This document shows positions 54,788 through 64,000 of a stretch of 64,000 nt of DNA, in pieces. Where the stretch lies: positions 1-64,000 of the forward strand of contig CAYPVK010000009.1 in NCBI GenBank assembly GCA_964414185.1. The letters are read 5' to 3'. The translations under genes and the position numbers were made by a program. Source of the stretch: UBA7488 sp964414185 (lineage in GTDB: Bacteria > Pseudomonadota > Alphaproteobacteria > CAAHEQ01 > UBA3637). Below the pieces are notes generated by a model, which was not told where the DNA came from, ran no database searches, and saw nothing but the letters and a program-made list of their open reading frames with translations. Each line of letters opens with the position of its first letter. Position 1 is the stretch's first letter.

Positions 54788-57685
54788 TTAAATTTTATCG
54801 TCTTCATTCAAATCGGATTCATGAATGGCGGAAGCTTCGTCAAAAGCCATCGCGTTTTCGTTTAATCCGTCAGATGAAGATTCAGAATCAACACTTTGAA
54901 TATCCGACGAAATTTTATTTTCGGATTGGACAACGGATTCGGCATTTTCCAACCCTGCCCCCAATGTTTCATCGTCTTCAATATCCGTTACGCAAGTCGC
55001 CGAAACAACCTTTTCATTCTTATCCAAACGGAACAAAATGACCCCCATTGTCGACCGTCCGGCAATGCGAATATCGGCAACGCGCATGCGGATGAGTTTG
55101 CCGCCGTCCGTAACCAACATAATGTGTGCATCATGCGGTACGGGCATTGAAGCAACAACATCGGCTTTGCGTTTGTCATCATCCGTTTTGATATTCGTAA
55201 CACCTTGAGTGCCGCGCGATGTAATGCGGTATTCATAAGCCGACGACTGTTTTCCGTACCCTTTGTCGGTAATGGTCAAGATGAATTCTTCATCAGATGC
55301 CATTTTATCGAACTCTTCGGATGTTAAAACAGCCGTTGCCGATGCGGCGGTATCGGATGCATTTTCAAATTCCGCATTCTCTTCTTGAGAACCGGCTAAC
55401 CGTCTGCGCGCAACGGATTCTTTCAAGTACGCATCGCGTTTATCAATATCCGCTTTGGCATGCTTCAAAATTGACAACGAAATAACACTGTCGCCCTCTT
55501 GCAACTTCATGCCGCGAACACCTGTCGACGCGCGCGATTCAAAAATACGGACATCCGCAACGGGGAAACGAACGCATTTACCACCGGCAGCAGCCAATAA
55601 GACATCTTCGTCTTCATCGCAAATAGCCACACCGATTAATACGTCGCCTTCATCCAACTTCATTGCGATTTTGCCGTTTGATTGGACATTGTAGAAATCC
55701 GTCAAACGGTTACGGCGCACCCCGCCGGAAGCCGTTGCAAACATGAGTGATTTGCTTTGCGCTTCTTCTTCCGATTCGGGCAACGTCAAAATCGTCGTGA
55801 TTTTTTCGCCTTGCTGCAACGGCAACAAGTTAATTAACGCTTTACCGAGCGATTGCGGCGACCCTTCGGGCAATTTATACGTTTTTAATTTATACACGAT
55901 GCCACGCGTTGAAAAGAACAATAACGGTGCATGTGTGCAAGCCACAAATAATTGGGAAACTTCGTCTTCTTCACGCGTAGACATGCCCGAACGCCCCTTT
56001 CCGCCGCGATGTTGCGCACGATAAGTATTCAGCGGCACACGTTTGATGTAGCCGGTATTCGTAACCGTTACAACCATTTGTTCGCGCGGAATTAAATCTT
56101 CATCGTCTTGGTCAAAATCGCCATCTTCAATCGTCGTGCGACGCGGCGTTTGGAATTGTTCGTTGACTTCAACTAATTCTTGGCGAATAATCTCATAAAT
56201 GCGCGTACGCGATGCCAACGTATCCAAATAGCCTTTGATTTGAGCGGCCAATTCGCCGACTTCATCATGAATTTTATCGCGTTCCAAGCCCGTCAAACGG
56301 TTCAATTTCAAATCCAAAATTGCTTTGGCTTGAGCTTCGGACAGCATATAAATGCCGTTTTCAACTTTACGGTCAGGTTCGTCAATCAACGCAATTAAAT
56401 TGGCCACATCTTTAGCTTCCCAAGGTGTATCCATCAAACGCATTTTAGCCGTCGACGGATCGGGCGCCGTTTTAATCATTTCAATGACTTTATCCAAATT
56501 CGCAACCGAAATGGCCAAACCGACCAACAAATGCGCACGATCGCGAGCTTTATTCAGTTCAAACACCGTTCGACGGCGAACAACTTCTTCACGAAATTCA
56601 ATGAACGCTTCAATAATTTGCTTTAAGTTCATCAATTCCGGACGCCCGTGATTGAGAGCCAACATATTCATGCCGAAACTTGTTTGCAACGGCGTATATT
56701 TATACAATTGATTTAAAACGACTTCCGGATGCGCATCTTTTTTAAGTTCAATAACAACCCGAACGCCTTGACGGTCGGATTCATCACGCAAATCGGAAAT
56801 GCCTTCAATGACTTTTTCTTTAACCAATTCGGCTATACGGACAATCATGGCCGCTTTGTTAACCTGATACGGTATTTCACTGACAATAATCGCCATGCGG
56901 TCTTTGCGAATTTCTTCAATCGTGCAACGGCCGCGCATTATAACGGAACCACGCCCCGTTTGGAAACCGGAACGAACCCCGCCGCGCCCCAAAATCATAC
57001 CACCTGTCGGAAAATCCGGCCCCGGCACGATTTGAATGAGTTCTTCCATCGTAATATTCGGATTGTCAATTGTTGCAATACATGCATTCACGACTTCATT
57101 CAAATTATGCGGCGGAATATTGGTTGCCATACCGACGGCAATACCGCCCGAACCGTTAATCAACAAGTTCGGGAAACGCGCCGGCAACACGGACGGTTCT
57201 TGTAACGTTTCATCGTAGTTCGGCGTAAAATCAACCGTATCGCGATCAATATCGTCAAGCAACCAATGCGCCGTTCGCGCCAAACGTGCTTCCGTATAAC
57301 GCATGGCAGCGGCTTTATCACCATCCATTGACCCAAAGTTACCTTGCGGAGAAATAAGCGGTACGCCCATTGAAAACGGTTGAGCCATGCGGACCATGGC
57401 TTCATAAATCGAACTGTCGCCATGCGGGTGGTATTTACCCATAACATCACCGACGATACGGGCAGATTTACGGAAAGGTTTGTTATAATCATATCCGTTT
57501 TCGTTCATTGAAAACAAAATACGGCGATGCACCGGTTTTAAACCGTCCCGCACATCGGGCAACGCGCGCGAAACGATAACGCTCATCGCATAATCCAAAT
57601 AGGATTTTTGCATTTCATCTTCAATTAATACCGGTACCAAATCGACATCTGTCGTTGCCAGAGTCGTTTCATCCATAATACTCAT
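54788..57685 (-). CDS. gyrA: DNA gyrase subunit A
   Basis: 965 residues. The breakage-reunion domain carries the catalytic Tyr in AAMRYTEARL and a quinolone-region KYHPHGDSSIYEAMVRMAQPF that keeps Ser at the E. coli 83 position and Glu at 87, both compatible with susceptibility. The C-terminal beta-pinwheel includes the GyrA box as AQHRGGKGRSGM. A long acidic C-terminal tail (after about 870) with Ser, Glu and Asp is longer than in E. coli. Confidence 0.96.
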   Translation of the reverse strand: MSIMDETTLATTDVDLVPVLIEDEMQKSYLDYAMSVIVSRALPDVRDGLKPVHRRILFSMNENGYDYNKPFRKSARIVGDVMGKYHPHGDSSIYEAMVRMAQPFSMGVPLISPQGNFGSMDGDKAAAMRYTEARLARTAHWLLDDIDRDTVDFTPNYDETLQEPSVLPARFPNLLINGSGGIAVGMATNIPPHNLNEVVNACIATIDNPNITMEELIQIVPGPDFPTGGMILGRGGVRSGFQTGRGSVIMRGRCTIEEIRKDRMAIIVSEIPYQVNKAAMIVRIAELVKEKVIEGISDLRDESDRQGVRVVIELKKDAHPEVVLNQLYKYTPLQTSFGMNMLALNHGRPELMNLKQIIEAFIEFREEVVRRRTVFELNKARDRAHLLVGLAISVANLDKVIEMIKTAPDPSTAKMRLMDTPWEAKDVANLIALIDEPDRKVENGIYMLSEAQAKAILDLKLNRLTGLERDKIHDEVGELAAQIKGYLDTLASRTRIYEIIRQELVEVNEQFQTPRRTTIEDGDFDQDDEDLIPREQMVVTVTNTGYIKRVPLNTYRAQHRGGKGRSGMSTREEDEVSQLFVACTHAPLLFFSTRGIVYKLKTYKLPEGSPQSLGKALINLLPLQQGEKITTILTLPESEEEAQSKSLMFATASGGVRRNRLTDFYNVQSNGKIAMKLDEGDVLIGVAICDEDEDVLLAAAGGKCVRFPVADVRIFESRASTGVRGMKLQEGDSVISLSILKHAKADIDKRDAYLKESVARRRLAGSQEENAEFENASDTAASATAVLTSEEFDKMASDEEFILTITDKGYGKQSSAYEYRITSRGTQGVTNIKTDDDKRKADVVASMPVPHDAHIMLVTDGGKLIRMRVADIRIAGRSTMGVILFRLDKNEKVVSATCVTDIEDDETLGAGLENAESVVQSENKISSDIQSVDSESSSDGLNENAMAFDEASAIHESDLNEDDKI

Positions 57686-57761
57686 TCAAATATCCTTTAA
57701 TTATAACTTTCGGCGTCAAAAAACACTCAGAGACTTTATCTATAAATTTTCAACCGGGATT

Positions 57762-58223
57762 TTAAAACGGAATTTCATCATCAAAACCATCGGACGCGGC
57801 CGCCGGAGCGGAATCCCAGCCGGAACCGACCGATGCGGACGTATCGGCACCGTATCCGCCTTCGGAAGACGAACCTTTGGAATCCAAAATAACCAATTCA
57901 CCGCGATAAGCGCCCAGTACGATTTCCGTGGAATATTTTTCTTGGCCGGACGCATCCGTATATTTGCGCGTTTGAAGCGCGCCTTCAATATACACTTTCG
58001 ACCCTTTTTTCAAAAACCTTTCAGCAAAATCGGCCAAATTGGTATTAAACACGACCACACGATGCCATTCGGTGCGTTCTTGGCGTTCGCCGGTTTTGTC
58101 TTTCCAGGTATCGGATGTTGCAACCGTCAAATGAACGATTTTTTGCCCCGCATTTGTGTGGCGAATTTCCGGATCACGCCCCAAATTACCGACCAAGATG
58201 ACTTTGTTAATGCTTCCAGCCAT
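57762..58223 (-). CDS. ssb: Single-stranded DNA-binding protein
   Basis: 153 residues from the ATG with AAGGAG at 6 nt. OB-fold domain (about 1-110, MAGSINKVILVGNLGRDPEIRHT), a Gly/Ser-rich linker and the acidic tip DDEIPF that recruits repair and replication enzymes. An upstream extension of 34 codons is rejected. It lies 76 bp upstream of gyrA on the same strand. Confidence 0.96.
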   Translation of the reverse strand: MAGSINKVILVGNLGRDPEIRHTNAGQKIVHLTVATSDTWKDKTGERQERTEWHRVVVFNTNLADFAERFLKKGSKVYIEGALQTRKYTDASGQEKYSTEIVLGAYRGELVILDSKGSSSEGGYGADTSASVGSGWDSAPAAASDGFDDEIPF

Positions 58224-58496
58224 TATATTCTCCTTAAAATTAATTGTTAACATATCGTTTATAAGACTACCTTTTTTTTCAAAAAAAAGAAAGCTTTTTT
58301 TACAATTTTTGATAAAAAAATGCATATTTTTACGTTTCGAAAAGTTCTTTTAAACCTTTCAATGATTTTTGAACAAAACGCGTTATTTTTTTATATTTAA
58401 ATCCGTTAAAATGGCGACAGAAAAACCTTAAAATCTTCCGATTTTTACAAAAACAAGAAGCGGTTTTATCCGAAATTGTCCGGTATGTAAAATCCC

Positions 58497-59750
58497 CTAC
58501 AGCAAAAATGCCAAGAATATCCCCGCGGCTATGGCCGACCCTAAGGTGCCCGCAACATTGCCGCCCATCGCATGCATTAACAAATAATTGTTCGGATCGG
58601 CTTCCAATCCCAATTTATGCGACACGCGCGCCGCCATCGGCAAAGCCGATACGCCCGCGGAACCGATTAACGGATTAATTTTATTTTTCGAAAATAAATT
58701 TAAAAACTTCGCCATTAAAACACCGCTGGCCGTGCCCAAACCGAATGCGAATACGCCGAGCATTAAAACAAGCAATGTTGTCGGCGTTAAAAATAATTCG
58801 GCCGACATTTTGGCACCGACGGACAACCCCAACATAATGGTAACGATATTAACCATACTATTGGCTGCCGTTTCTGCCAAACGGGCCGTCACGCCGGATT
58901 CTTTGAGCAGGTTGCCGAACATCAGCACGCCGATCAACGGCAAAGCCATTGGCACAAACAAACCCGTTAAAATCGTTATGGCAATCGGAAAAATAATTTT
59001 TTCCGTTTGACTCACTTCGCGCAATTGTTGCATACGGATTAAACGGTCATTTTTTGTCGTACACAGCCGCATAATCGGCGGTTGAATGACCGGTACCAAA
59101 GCCATATAGGAATAAGCCGCCACCGCTATGGCGCCCAATAATTCGGGTGCCAATTTCCCGGCCAAGAAAATCGAAGTCGGACCATCGGCACCCCCGATAA
59201 TTGAAATGGCTGCCGCTTGGTTAAGGGTTACATCGAAAAAGCCAACATATTTGCCCAAAGCAATGGCACCCAAAAATGTTCCGAAAATGGCAAATTGCGC
59301 CGCACCGCCCAAAAGGGCCGTTTTCGGATTTGCGAGCAACGGCCCGAAATCCGTCATAGCGCCGATACCCATAAAAATAAGCAACGGGAACAATCCGTTT
59401 TCAATACCCGCATGGTATAAAACATACAACAAACCGCTCTCTTCCATCATGCCGGCACCGGGCAAGTTGACCAAAATGCCGCCGATGGCAATCGGCACCA
59501 GCAACAACGGTTCGAAATTTTTGGCAATTCCCAAATATAACAGAACCAGACAAATCATCATCATAATGACTTGACCGCCGCCCAACGGGATAAACATTTC
59601 TTCAGGCGTCAATTGCATAACCAGTTGGTAAAGCCCCGTTTGGGTAACAACCTGATGCAACGGCGGGTAAACATCGGCCACTGCCCATGCCCCCATACAC
59701 AAGGCGATAAAGAGTAAAAACCACATCATTATGTCAGTTGCTTTTTTCAT
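58497..59750 (-). CDS. oadB: Sodium-translocating oxaloacetate decarboxylase, beta subunit
   Basis: 417 residues, about nine to eleven membrane helices. It decarboxylates carboxybiotin and drives sodium export. The key conserved segment SIIGGADGPTSIF (Asp189) is present. Its start overlaps the oadA stop by 4 bp. The 273 bp between this gene and ssb are AT-rich and hold no gene. Confidence 0.95.
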   Translation of the reverse strand: MKKATDIMMWFLLFIALCMGAWAVADVYPPLHQVVTQTGLYQLVMQLTPEEMFIPLGGGQVIMMMICLVLLYLGIAKNFEPLLLVPIAIGGILVNLPGAGMMEESGLLYVLYHAGIENGLFPLLIFMGIGAMTDFGPLLANPKTALLGGAAQFAIFGTFLGAIALGKYVGFFDVTLNQAAAISIIGGADGPTSIFLAGKLAPELLGAIAVAAYSYMALVPVIQPPIMRLCTTKNDRLIRMQQLREVSQTEKIIFPIAITILTGLFVPMALPLIGVLMFGNLLKESGVTARLAETAANSMVNIVTIMLGLSVGAKMSAELFLTPTTLLVLMLGVFAFGLGTASGVLMAKFLNLFSKNKINPLIGSAGVSALPMAARVSHKLGLEADPNNYLLMHAMGGNVAGTLGSAIAAGIFLAFLL

Positions 59751-61582
59751 TGGACCTCAAACAGTTTTTGGTTCGCGACCACCTGCTCCCCTTTATGAAC
59801 ATACACTTTTTTGACAACACCGTTTTTCGGCGCTTTCACTTTGGTTTCCATTTTCATGACTTCCAATATGCATAAATCTTGCCCTTCACGCACACTGTCA
59901 CCCTCTTGCACCAACAACTGAGTAATCGTACCCGGCGTCCCCGACAAAACGGGTTGCGACGCCATATCGTCAGATGTTTGTGTGTTTGAAACGTTTTGAC
60001 CGGTTGATTTACCGACACTTGATGTCGCACCGTTATCCGAAATATCAAACGAATAATCAACACCGTTGACTTCGGCAACATTCCCGTTCAATTTTACTTC
60101 AAACGTTTGTCCCGAAAGGGTAATTTGATAAACGCCGTTTCCTTTGGCGGGCGTTTCACATTTTTGGGGCTCATTATACCTGACGGCAACTTTGCCCTTG
60201 CCGAGCAAGAAATCAATGCCTTTTTGCCCGCAGCCGGCTGCAATAAACACATTTTCGTCCGTTATCGGCAAACCGGCCTGCTTCAATTCGTTTTCATAAT
60301 GGGCGCGTGATTTGGCGGGATTTTTATCATTAAGCGATAAAACCGTTTCCGTCGTGGGTTTTAACCCCATTTGTTCGGCGGCAATTTGAACAACCTTTTT
60401 GTCGGGTTCGACGGGCGTCTTGCCGAAATAACCCAAAACCATTTTGCCGTAACCGTCCGCGATTTTTTGCCAAGGACCGTTCATAACGTTATTAAAGGCT
60501 TGTTGGAAATAAAATTGCGATACGGGGGTTACCGATGTGCCATAGCCGCCTTTACGGACAACTTCTTCCATCGCTTTGATAATTTCGCCGTACTTGTCCA
60601 TCAAATTATTGTCGCGCAACATTTGCGTATTGGCGGTCAATGCCCCGCCCGGCATCGGAGACCACGGAATCATCGGTTCCACATGCAATGCTTCGGGCGG
60701 CAAGAAATAATCTTTCAAGGCTTCTTTTAAATGTTCTTCAACCTGCATTACGGCATCAATATCGCAATTAAGCTCATAATCTTTGCCCCGCAAAGCATGC
60801 CACAATGTTGCGATATCGGGTTGGCAAGTGCCGCCCGAAACCGGTGCCATTGACAAATCGACAATATTTGCGCCCGCCTCAATGGCCGCCATATAACAAA
60901 CCAATCCCGTGCCGGCCGTTTCATGAGAATGAAATTCTATGACCGTATCGTTGCCCAACAATTTGCGGGCACGTTTCACGGTTTCATAAACAACCGCGGG
61001 TGTTGTCGTGCCTGATGCATCTTTAAAGCAAATCGAATCATACGGGATTTTGGCTTTAATGAATTTTTTAAGAGTTTCTTCGTAAAAATCCGGCGTATGG
61101 GCACCCACGGCTCCCGGCGGCAAAGACATCATCGACACGCACAGTTGATGTTTCAATCCGGCCTTTTTAATACATTTGGCACTGTAAATCAAATTGTTCG
61201 GATCATTTAACGCGTCAAAGTTGCGTATGGTTGTCATGCCGTGTTTTTTAAATAATTTGGCATGCAAATCAATCATTTCGGAACTTTGGGAATCAAGCGC
61301 CACGACATTAACGCCACGCGACAGTGTTTGCAATTTAACTTTCGGCCCCACCGTTTCGCGGAACTTATCCATCACGTCAAAAGCATTTTCATTACAATAA
61401 AAGAAGGCCGATTGAAAGGCTGCGCCGCCGCCCGCTTCAATATTCGTAATGCCGGCTTTAACCGCTTCGCCGACAACGGGCATATAATCTTTTGACAATA
61501 CGCGCATACCGAACACGGATTGAAAGCCGTCCCGAAAAGCCGTACACAATAAATCAATCTTTTTTTTGCCTTTAGTTGCCAT
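59747..61582 (-). CDS. oadA: Oxaloacetate decarboxylase alpha subunit with biotin carrier domain
   Basis: 611 residues from the ATG beginning MATKGKKKIDLLCTAFRDG. The carboxyltransferase TIM barrel (about 8-270, CFKDASGTTTP) is followed by the PYC/OAD conserved domain and a Thr/Ser/Gln-rich linker. The C-terminal biotinyl domain carries EVMKMET with the biotinylated Lys 35 residues from the end. GGGGGAAGG precedes the start. Together with OadB and OadG it couples oxaloacetate breakdown to a sodium gradient. Confidence 0.95.
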   Translation of the reverse strand: MATKGKKKIDLLCTAFRDGFQSVFGMRVLSKDYMPVVGEAVKAGITNIEAGGGAAFQSAFFYCNENAFDVMDKFRETVGPKVKLQTLSRGVNVVALDSQSSEMIDLHAKLFKKHGMTTIRNFDALNDPNNLIYSAKCIKKAGLKHQLCVSMMSLPPGAVGAHTPDFYEETLKKFIKAKIPYDSICFKDASGTTTPAVVYETVKRARKLLGNDTVIEFHSHETAGTGLVCYMAAIEAGANIVDLSMAPVSGGTCQPDIATLWHALRGKDYELNCDIDAVMQVEEHLKEALKDYFLPPEALHVEPMIPWSPMPGGALTANTQMLRDNNLMDKYGEIIKAMEEVVRKGGYGTSVTPVSQFYFQQAFNNVMNGPWQKIADGYGKMVLGYFGKTPVEPDKKVVQIAAEQMGLKPTTETVLSLNDKNPAKSRAHYENELKQAGLPITDENVFIAAGCGQKGIDFLLGKGKVAVRYNEPQKCETPAKGNGVYQITLSGQTFEVKLNGNVAEVNGVDYSFDISDNGATSSVGKSTGQNVSNTQTSDDMASQPVLSGTPGTITQLLVQEGDSVREGQDLCILEVMKMETKVKAPKNGVVKKVYVHKGEQVVANQKLFEVQ

Positions 61583-61763
61583 TCCTTCCCCCAATCGTTT
61601 GTTGTTTTGCGACAACAATTGCCGCCGCGATTTTGGATAAATCCGCATTTGAACGGCCGGTTGTCCAAATTCGCAGGACATTTAACATACAAATCATTAA
61701 AATTAAGAAAAAGAAAACCGCTCCCATCCCCAAGAATGTTATTATGAGTGCCTGTTCAAACAT
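61572..61763 (-). CDS. oadG: Oxaloacetate decarboxylase gamma subunit
   Basis: 63 residues: one membrane helix (about 6-30) and a short polar tail, typical of OadG, which anchors the alpha subunit to beta. First gene of the oadGAB operon, overlapping the oadA start by 11 bp. GGGAGGA precedes the ATG. Confidence 0.85.
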   Translation of the reverse strand: MFEQALIITFLGMGAVFFFLILMICMLNVLRIWTTGRSNADLSKIAAAIVVAKQQTIGGRNGN

Positions 61764-61787
61764 ATTTGTATCCTCCCGTTTAATGAA

Positions 61788-61816
61788 ATATTAAAACGGT
61801 TAAAATCTTTTTGCAA
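61788..61816 (-). promoter_or_regulatory. Promoter of the oadGAB operon
   Basis: On the minus strand TTGCAA, 17-bp spacer, TAATAT, about 25 bp before the oadG ATG. The region 61817-61979 between this and the divergent promoter is AT-rich and otherwise shows nothing. Confidence 0.6.
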
Positions 61817-61979
61817 GTACTTTTAACACATATATCAAACGAAAAAGCCATTAAAATTATAACGCGGGATATAAAAAACGGCAAAATCGACAAAAATAAG
61901 TCTTTTTTTTCAAAACTTTTTTAAAAAAGCATACAGCATAAATTTTATAAAAAATCTTTATGAAACAATATATTTTAAC

Positions 61980-62008
61980 TTGAAAACAATAAAAAAACAT
62001 GCTATATT
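61980..62008 (+). promoter_or_regulatory. Promoter of the GH24-like gene
   Basis: TTGAAA, 17-bp spacer, TATATT preceded by TGC. The leader would be about 150 nt, unusually long here. A 20-codon open frame (62088-62150) sits in it without a ribosome-binding site. Confidence 0.6.
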
Positions 62009-62164
62009 GAAAGTAATAAAAAAATTGTGAATCAAAGCGAAAAAAAAGATATAAGAAAACTTTAAGACCAACCGTTGGTATGATGCTATGATTGCATTGA
62101 ATTTTACCATGACCGATAAAGCTTTCTTTAATTTTTCCGCCCTATCTTAAATTGGAGAATTGCA

Positions 62165-63448
62165 ATGAACAGTAAATATTTTGCCATGCTTGCTTTCAGC
62201 ACTGTTTTTTTATCTCCGCTAAGTGCCGAAACCAAATCCCAAACATCAATCACTGCACAGGGACAAAAAAATTCCCAAACAGTTCTGACAGAAGCTCAAA
62301 AACTTGAAGCAGCCCTCCAAGAAGAAGAGAATTTCAAGAAACATGCCGACCTAATCGTTGACAATTTATTACCTTATTTGGAAAATCAATGGGTTGAAGG
62401 ATATTACGGTTTTATTTACAAAGATCCCGTTTATATGACAACCGGCATCGGTACCAAATTTTCAATCGGCAAAACAAAAATGAACGATGAAGAAAAGGCA
62501 CGGGCTGCAAAAGGAGAAATCATTGTCAACAACGAAGTTATGCTGGATCAGATTCCTTTCCGCCATAAATCAACAGGGAAAGAATTAACTTATGCGGAAA
62601 AAGTTGCCTATGCCAAACGATCTAAAGCTATCGGTTGCGGCAGATCTTTTGACGGATACAAACGCCATCAAAGGCTTGCAAATGAAATGGACGTGGTTTT
62701 GACACGCGAAGATGCACGCAAAGTCACGCGCGCCGAACTTGTTTTTAAAATCAAACGCATCCGCAAGTTAATTCAAAACCGTTACGGATTTGATATATTT
62801 AAAAAGCCCATGGCCGTTCAAATGGCTTTTACCGATATTGCCTTTATGGCGGGTGAACGTAATATGATGCAATTTAAAAATGCATTGGCACAAACCAAAG
62901 CGGGACATTATTCAAAGCTGCCCAATTACACCGATTGCGGCAAAGGGCGCGCCCGTAACAGCATGCGCCGAAATTTTGTACGTTTAGCCGCTTTGGAAGC
63001 ATCATACAATGCGAAAGAAATGACAAAAATTAAACAAGCTTTGGATAAATATAATCTCGATTTGCCGTTGGCGAAAAAAATAGAAAGCAATTACCGTTTA
63101 TTGACACAAACACGACAGGCAAAAGAACAATTGAAAAATACTCGGAAAACGGCCGGTGGGTTATCGGAATTAATTGCCGCCCATACAATATCGCCCACCA
63201 TGGCATTGGTGCAAACATTGCCTCAAAAGGAAAATGAAAATTCCGTTTCGGTTCGCTTCAGCGGCAATTTATCGGATACGGCAAACAACAATATCTTTTC
63301 GGCACATCAAGGCCTTTTGTCTCTCTATGGAAAAATTGCGGATGTTTATCTTGACAAATTTTCAACTTTGGGACAAAGTAATTCAAGGACAACGGGCGTT
63401 TGGTCCAAAGTGCCCCTAATCAGAAAATATATCTCAAGACAAGGATAA
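62165..63448 (+). CDS. Exported T4-lysozyme-like (GH24) protein
   Basis: 427 residues with a signal peptide (1-20, cleavage after PLSA). Residues 77-95 read VEGYYGFIYKDPVYMTTGI and align with the phage T4 lysozyme active site. The Glu-Asp-Thr triad is kept at the same spacing (E78, D87, T93 for E11, D20, T26). A later block (about 218-285, MAVQMAFTDIAFMAG, then FKNALAQTKAGHYSKLPNY and RARNSMRRNFVRLAALE) matches the second half of the fold. A large insertion separates the two, and a polar C-terminal region (about 300-427) has no known match. GGAGAA precedes the ATG. It may cleave peptidoglycan in the periplasm or outside the cell. Confidence 0.65.
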   Translation: MNSKYFAMLAFSTVFLSPLSAETKSQTSITAQGQKNSQTVLTEAQKLEAALQEEENFKKHADLIVDNLLPYLENQWVEGYYGFIYKDPVYMTTGIGTKFSIGKTKMNDEEKARAAKGEIIVNNEVMLDQIPFRHKSTGKELTYAEKVAYAKRSKAIGCGRSFDGYKRHQRLANEMDVVLTREDARKVTRAELVFKIKRIRKLIQNRYGFDIFKKPMAVQMAFTDIAFMAGERNMMQFKNALAQTKAGHYSKLPNYTDCGKGRARNSMRRNFVRLAALEASYNAKEMTKIKQALDKYNLDLPLAKKIESNYRLLTQTRQAKEQLKNTRKTAGGLSELIAAHTISPTMALVQTLPQKENENSVSVRFSGNLSDTANNNIFSAHQGLLSLYGKIADVYLDKFSTLGQSNSRTTGVWSKVPLIRKYISRQG

Positions 63449-63452
63449 TAAT

Positions 63453-64000
63453 ATGAAGAATAAAACCGTACTTACCGGTGTTAAACCGACCGGCACCGTT
63501 CACATCGGCAATTATGTCGGTGCCATCAAACCCGCAATTGAATTAGGCAATGAAACAATTGCCGCGGGGGGCACCCATATCATGTTTGTGGCCGATTATC
63601 ATGCCATCAACGCTTTAAAAGATCCCGTCGCTTTGGCCGAACAGACAAAAGAAGTTTCTTGTGTGTATTTGGCATGCGGTCTGAACCCTGAAAGGTCTGT
63701 TTTTTACAAGCAGTCCGATATTCCCGAATTGTTTGAAATGACAACGATTTTAATGGCGTATACGGCCAAAGGGTTAATGAATAAATCGCATGCCTATAAA
63801 GCTCAGGTTGATAAAAACTTAGCCAAAGGCGAACCTAATGATGCCGGTATCAATATGGGCTTATATACCTATCCCGTTTTAATGGCATCGGATATTTTAT
63901 CTTTTGACACGGACATTGTTCCCGTCGGTAAGGACCAAATCCAACATGTTGAAATCGCGGCCGATATTGCAGGTTCCATTAACGCTTTGTATAAAAAGCC
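63453..64000 (+). CDS. trpS: Tryptophanyl-tRNA synthetase, 5' part
   Basis: The first 182 codons are present and the window edge cuts the gene. Class I synthetase: the HIGH-type motif is GTVHIGNYVGA, followed by FVADYHAIN, and MNKSHAYKAQ is within the Trp/AMP-binding core. AAGGATAA precedes the ATG, 4 bp after the GH24-like stop, so it may be co-transcribed with it. Confidence 0.93.
   Translation, partial: MKNKTVLTGVKPTGTVHIGNYVGAIKPAIELGNETIAAGGTHIMFVADYHAINALKDPVALAEQTKEVSCVYLACGLNPERSVFYKQSDIPELFEMTTILMAYTAKGLMNKSHAYKAQVDKNLAKGEPNDAGINMGLYTYPVLMASDILSFDTDIVPVGKDQIQHVEIAADIAGSINALYKK

Noticed and set aside
62088..62150. 20-codon leader ORF before the GH24-like gene
   Set aside because: No Shine-Dalgarno, no regulatory codon run and no attenuator hairpin after it.

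Overview
The window looks like a chromosome segment of a low-GC Gram-negative bacterium. The gene content (trmFO, a ribosomal L25/CTC protein followed by pth, a DUF3108 periplasmic protein, an mreBCD-mrdA-rodA block, an autotransporter) and a sodium-pumping oxaloacetate decarboxylase suggest an anaerobic or microaerobic, probably gut-associated alphaproteobacterium. That placement is inference from gene content only. Most genes are on the minus strand.

Region by region: 1-7.9 kb holds aspS, a decayed LtaS/MdoB-type sulfatase, a membrane metalloprotease-like protein, a DUF3108 protein, rmuC, a small lipoprotein and an archaeal/eukaryotic-type proS. 8-16.4 kb holds mfd, trkA, dusB, a Sel1-repeat protein, trmFO and an unknown protein. 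16.4-23.8 kb holds a TPR-methyltransferase and the rod-shape operon mreB-mreC-mreD-mrdA-rodA. 23.9-27.7 kb holds a coiled-coil protein, an unlisted 38-aa ORF, a bacteriohemerythrin, ychF, pth, rplY and tRNA-Pro(GGG).

27.7-36.8 kb is the accessory region. It first holds what I read as part of a diversity-generating retroelement (DGR): a cysteine-rich prepilin-like gene with a stop codon in its leader, a bAvd-type accessory protein, and an orphan 37-codon segment resembling a DGR variable region followed by a GC-rich hairpin. No reverse transcriptase is present in the window. After a ZIP metal transporter comes a complete minimal type II-C CRISPR-Cas locus: cas9 (1062 aa), cas1, cas2, nine identical 36-bp repeats with eight 30-bp spacers, and a tracrRNA. 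Every repeat ends in an extended -10 promoter (TGCTATAAT), so each crRNA can have its own promoter. The tracrRNA and cas9 promoters are divergent and physically interleaved.

36.8-49 kb holds rsmB-like, ilvB-ilvN, a P-type cation ATPase, an unknown protein, a rhodanese, a yegD-like Hsp70, a GNAT acetyltransferase, msrAB and an ABC-F ATPase. 49-58.3 kb holds a large autotransporter, an exported cyclophilin, three small envelope or metal-binding proteins, gyrA and ssb. 58.5-64 kb holds oadG-oadA-oadB, an exported protein with the T4-lysozyme (GH24) catalytic triad, and the 5' part of trpS cut by the window edge.
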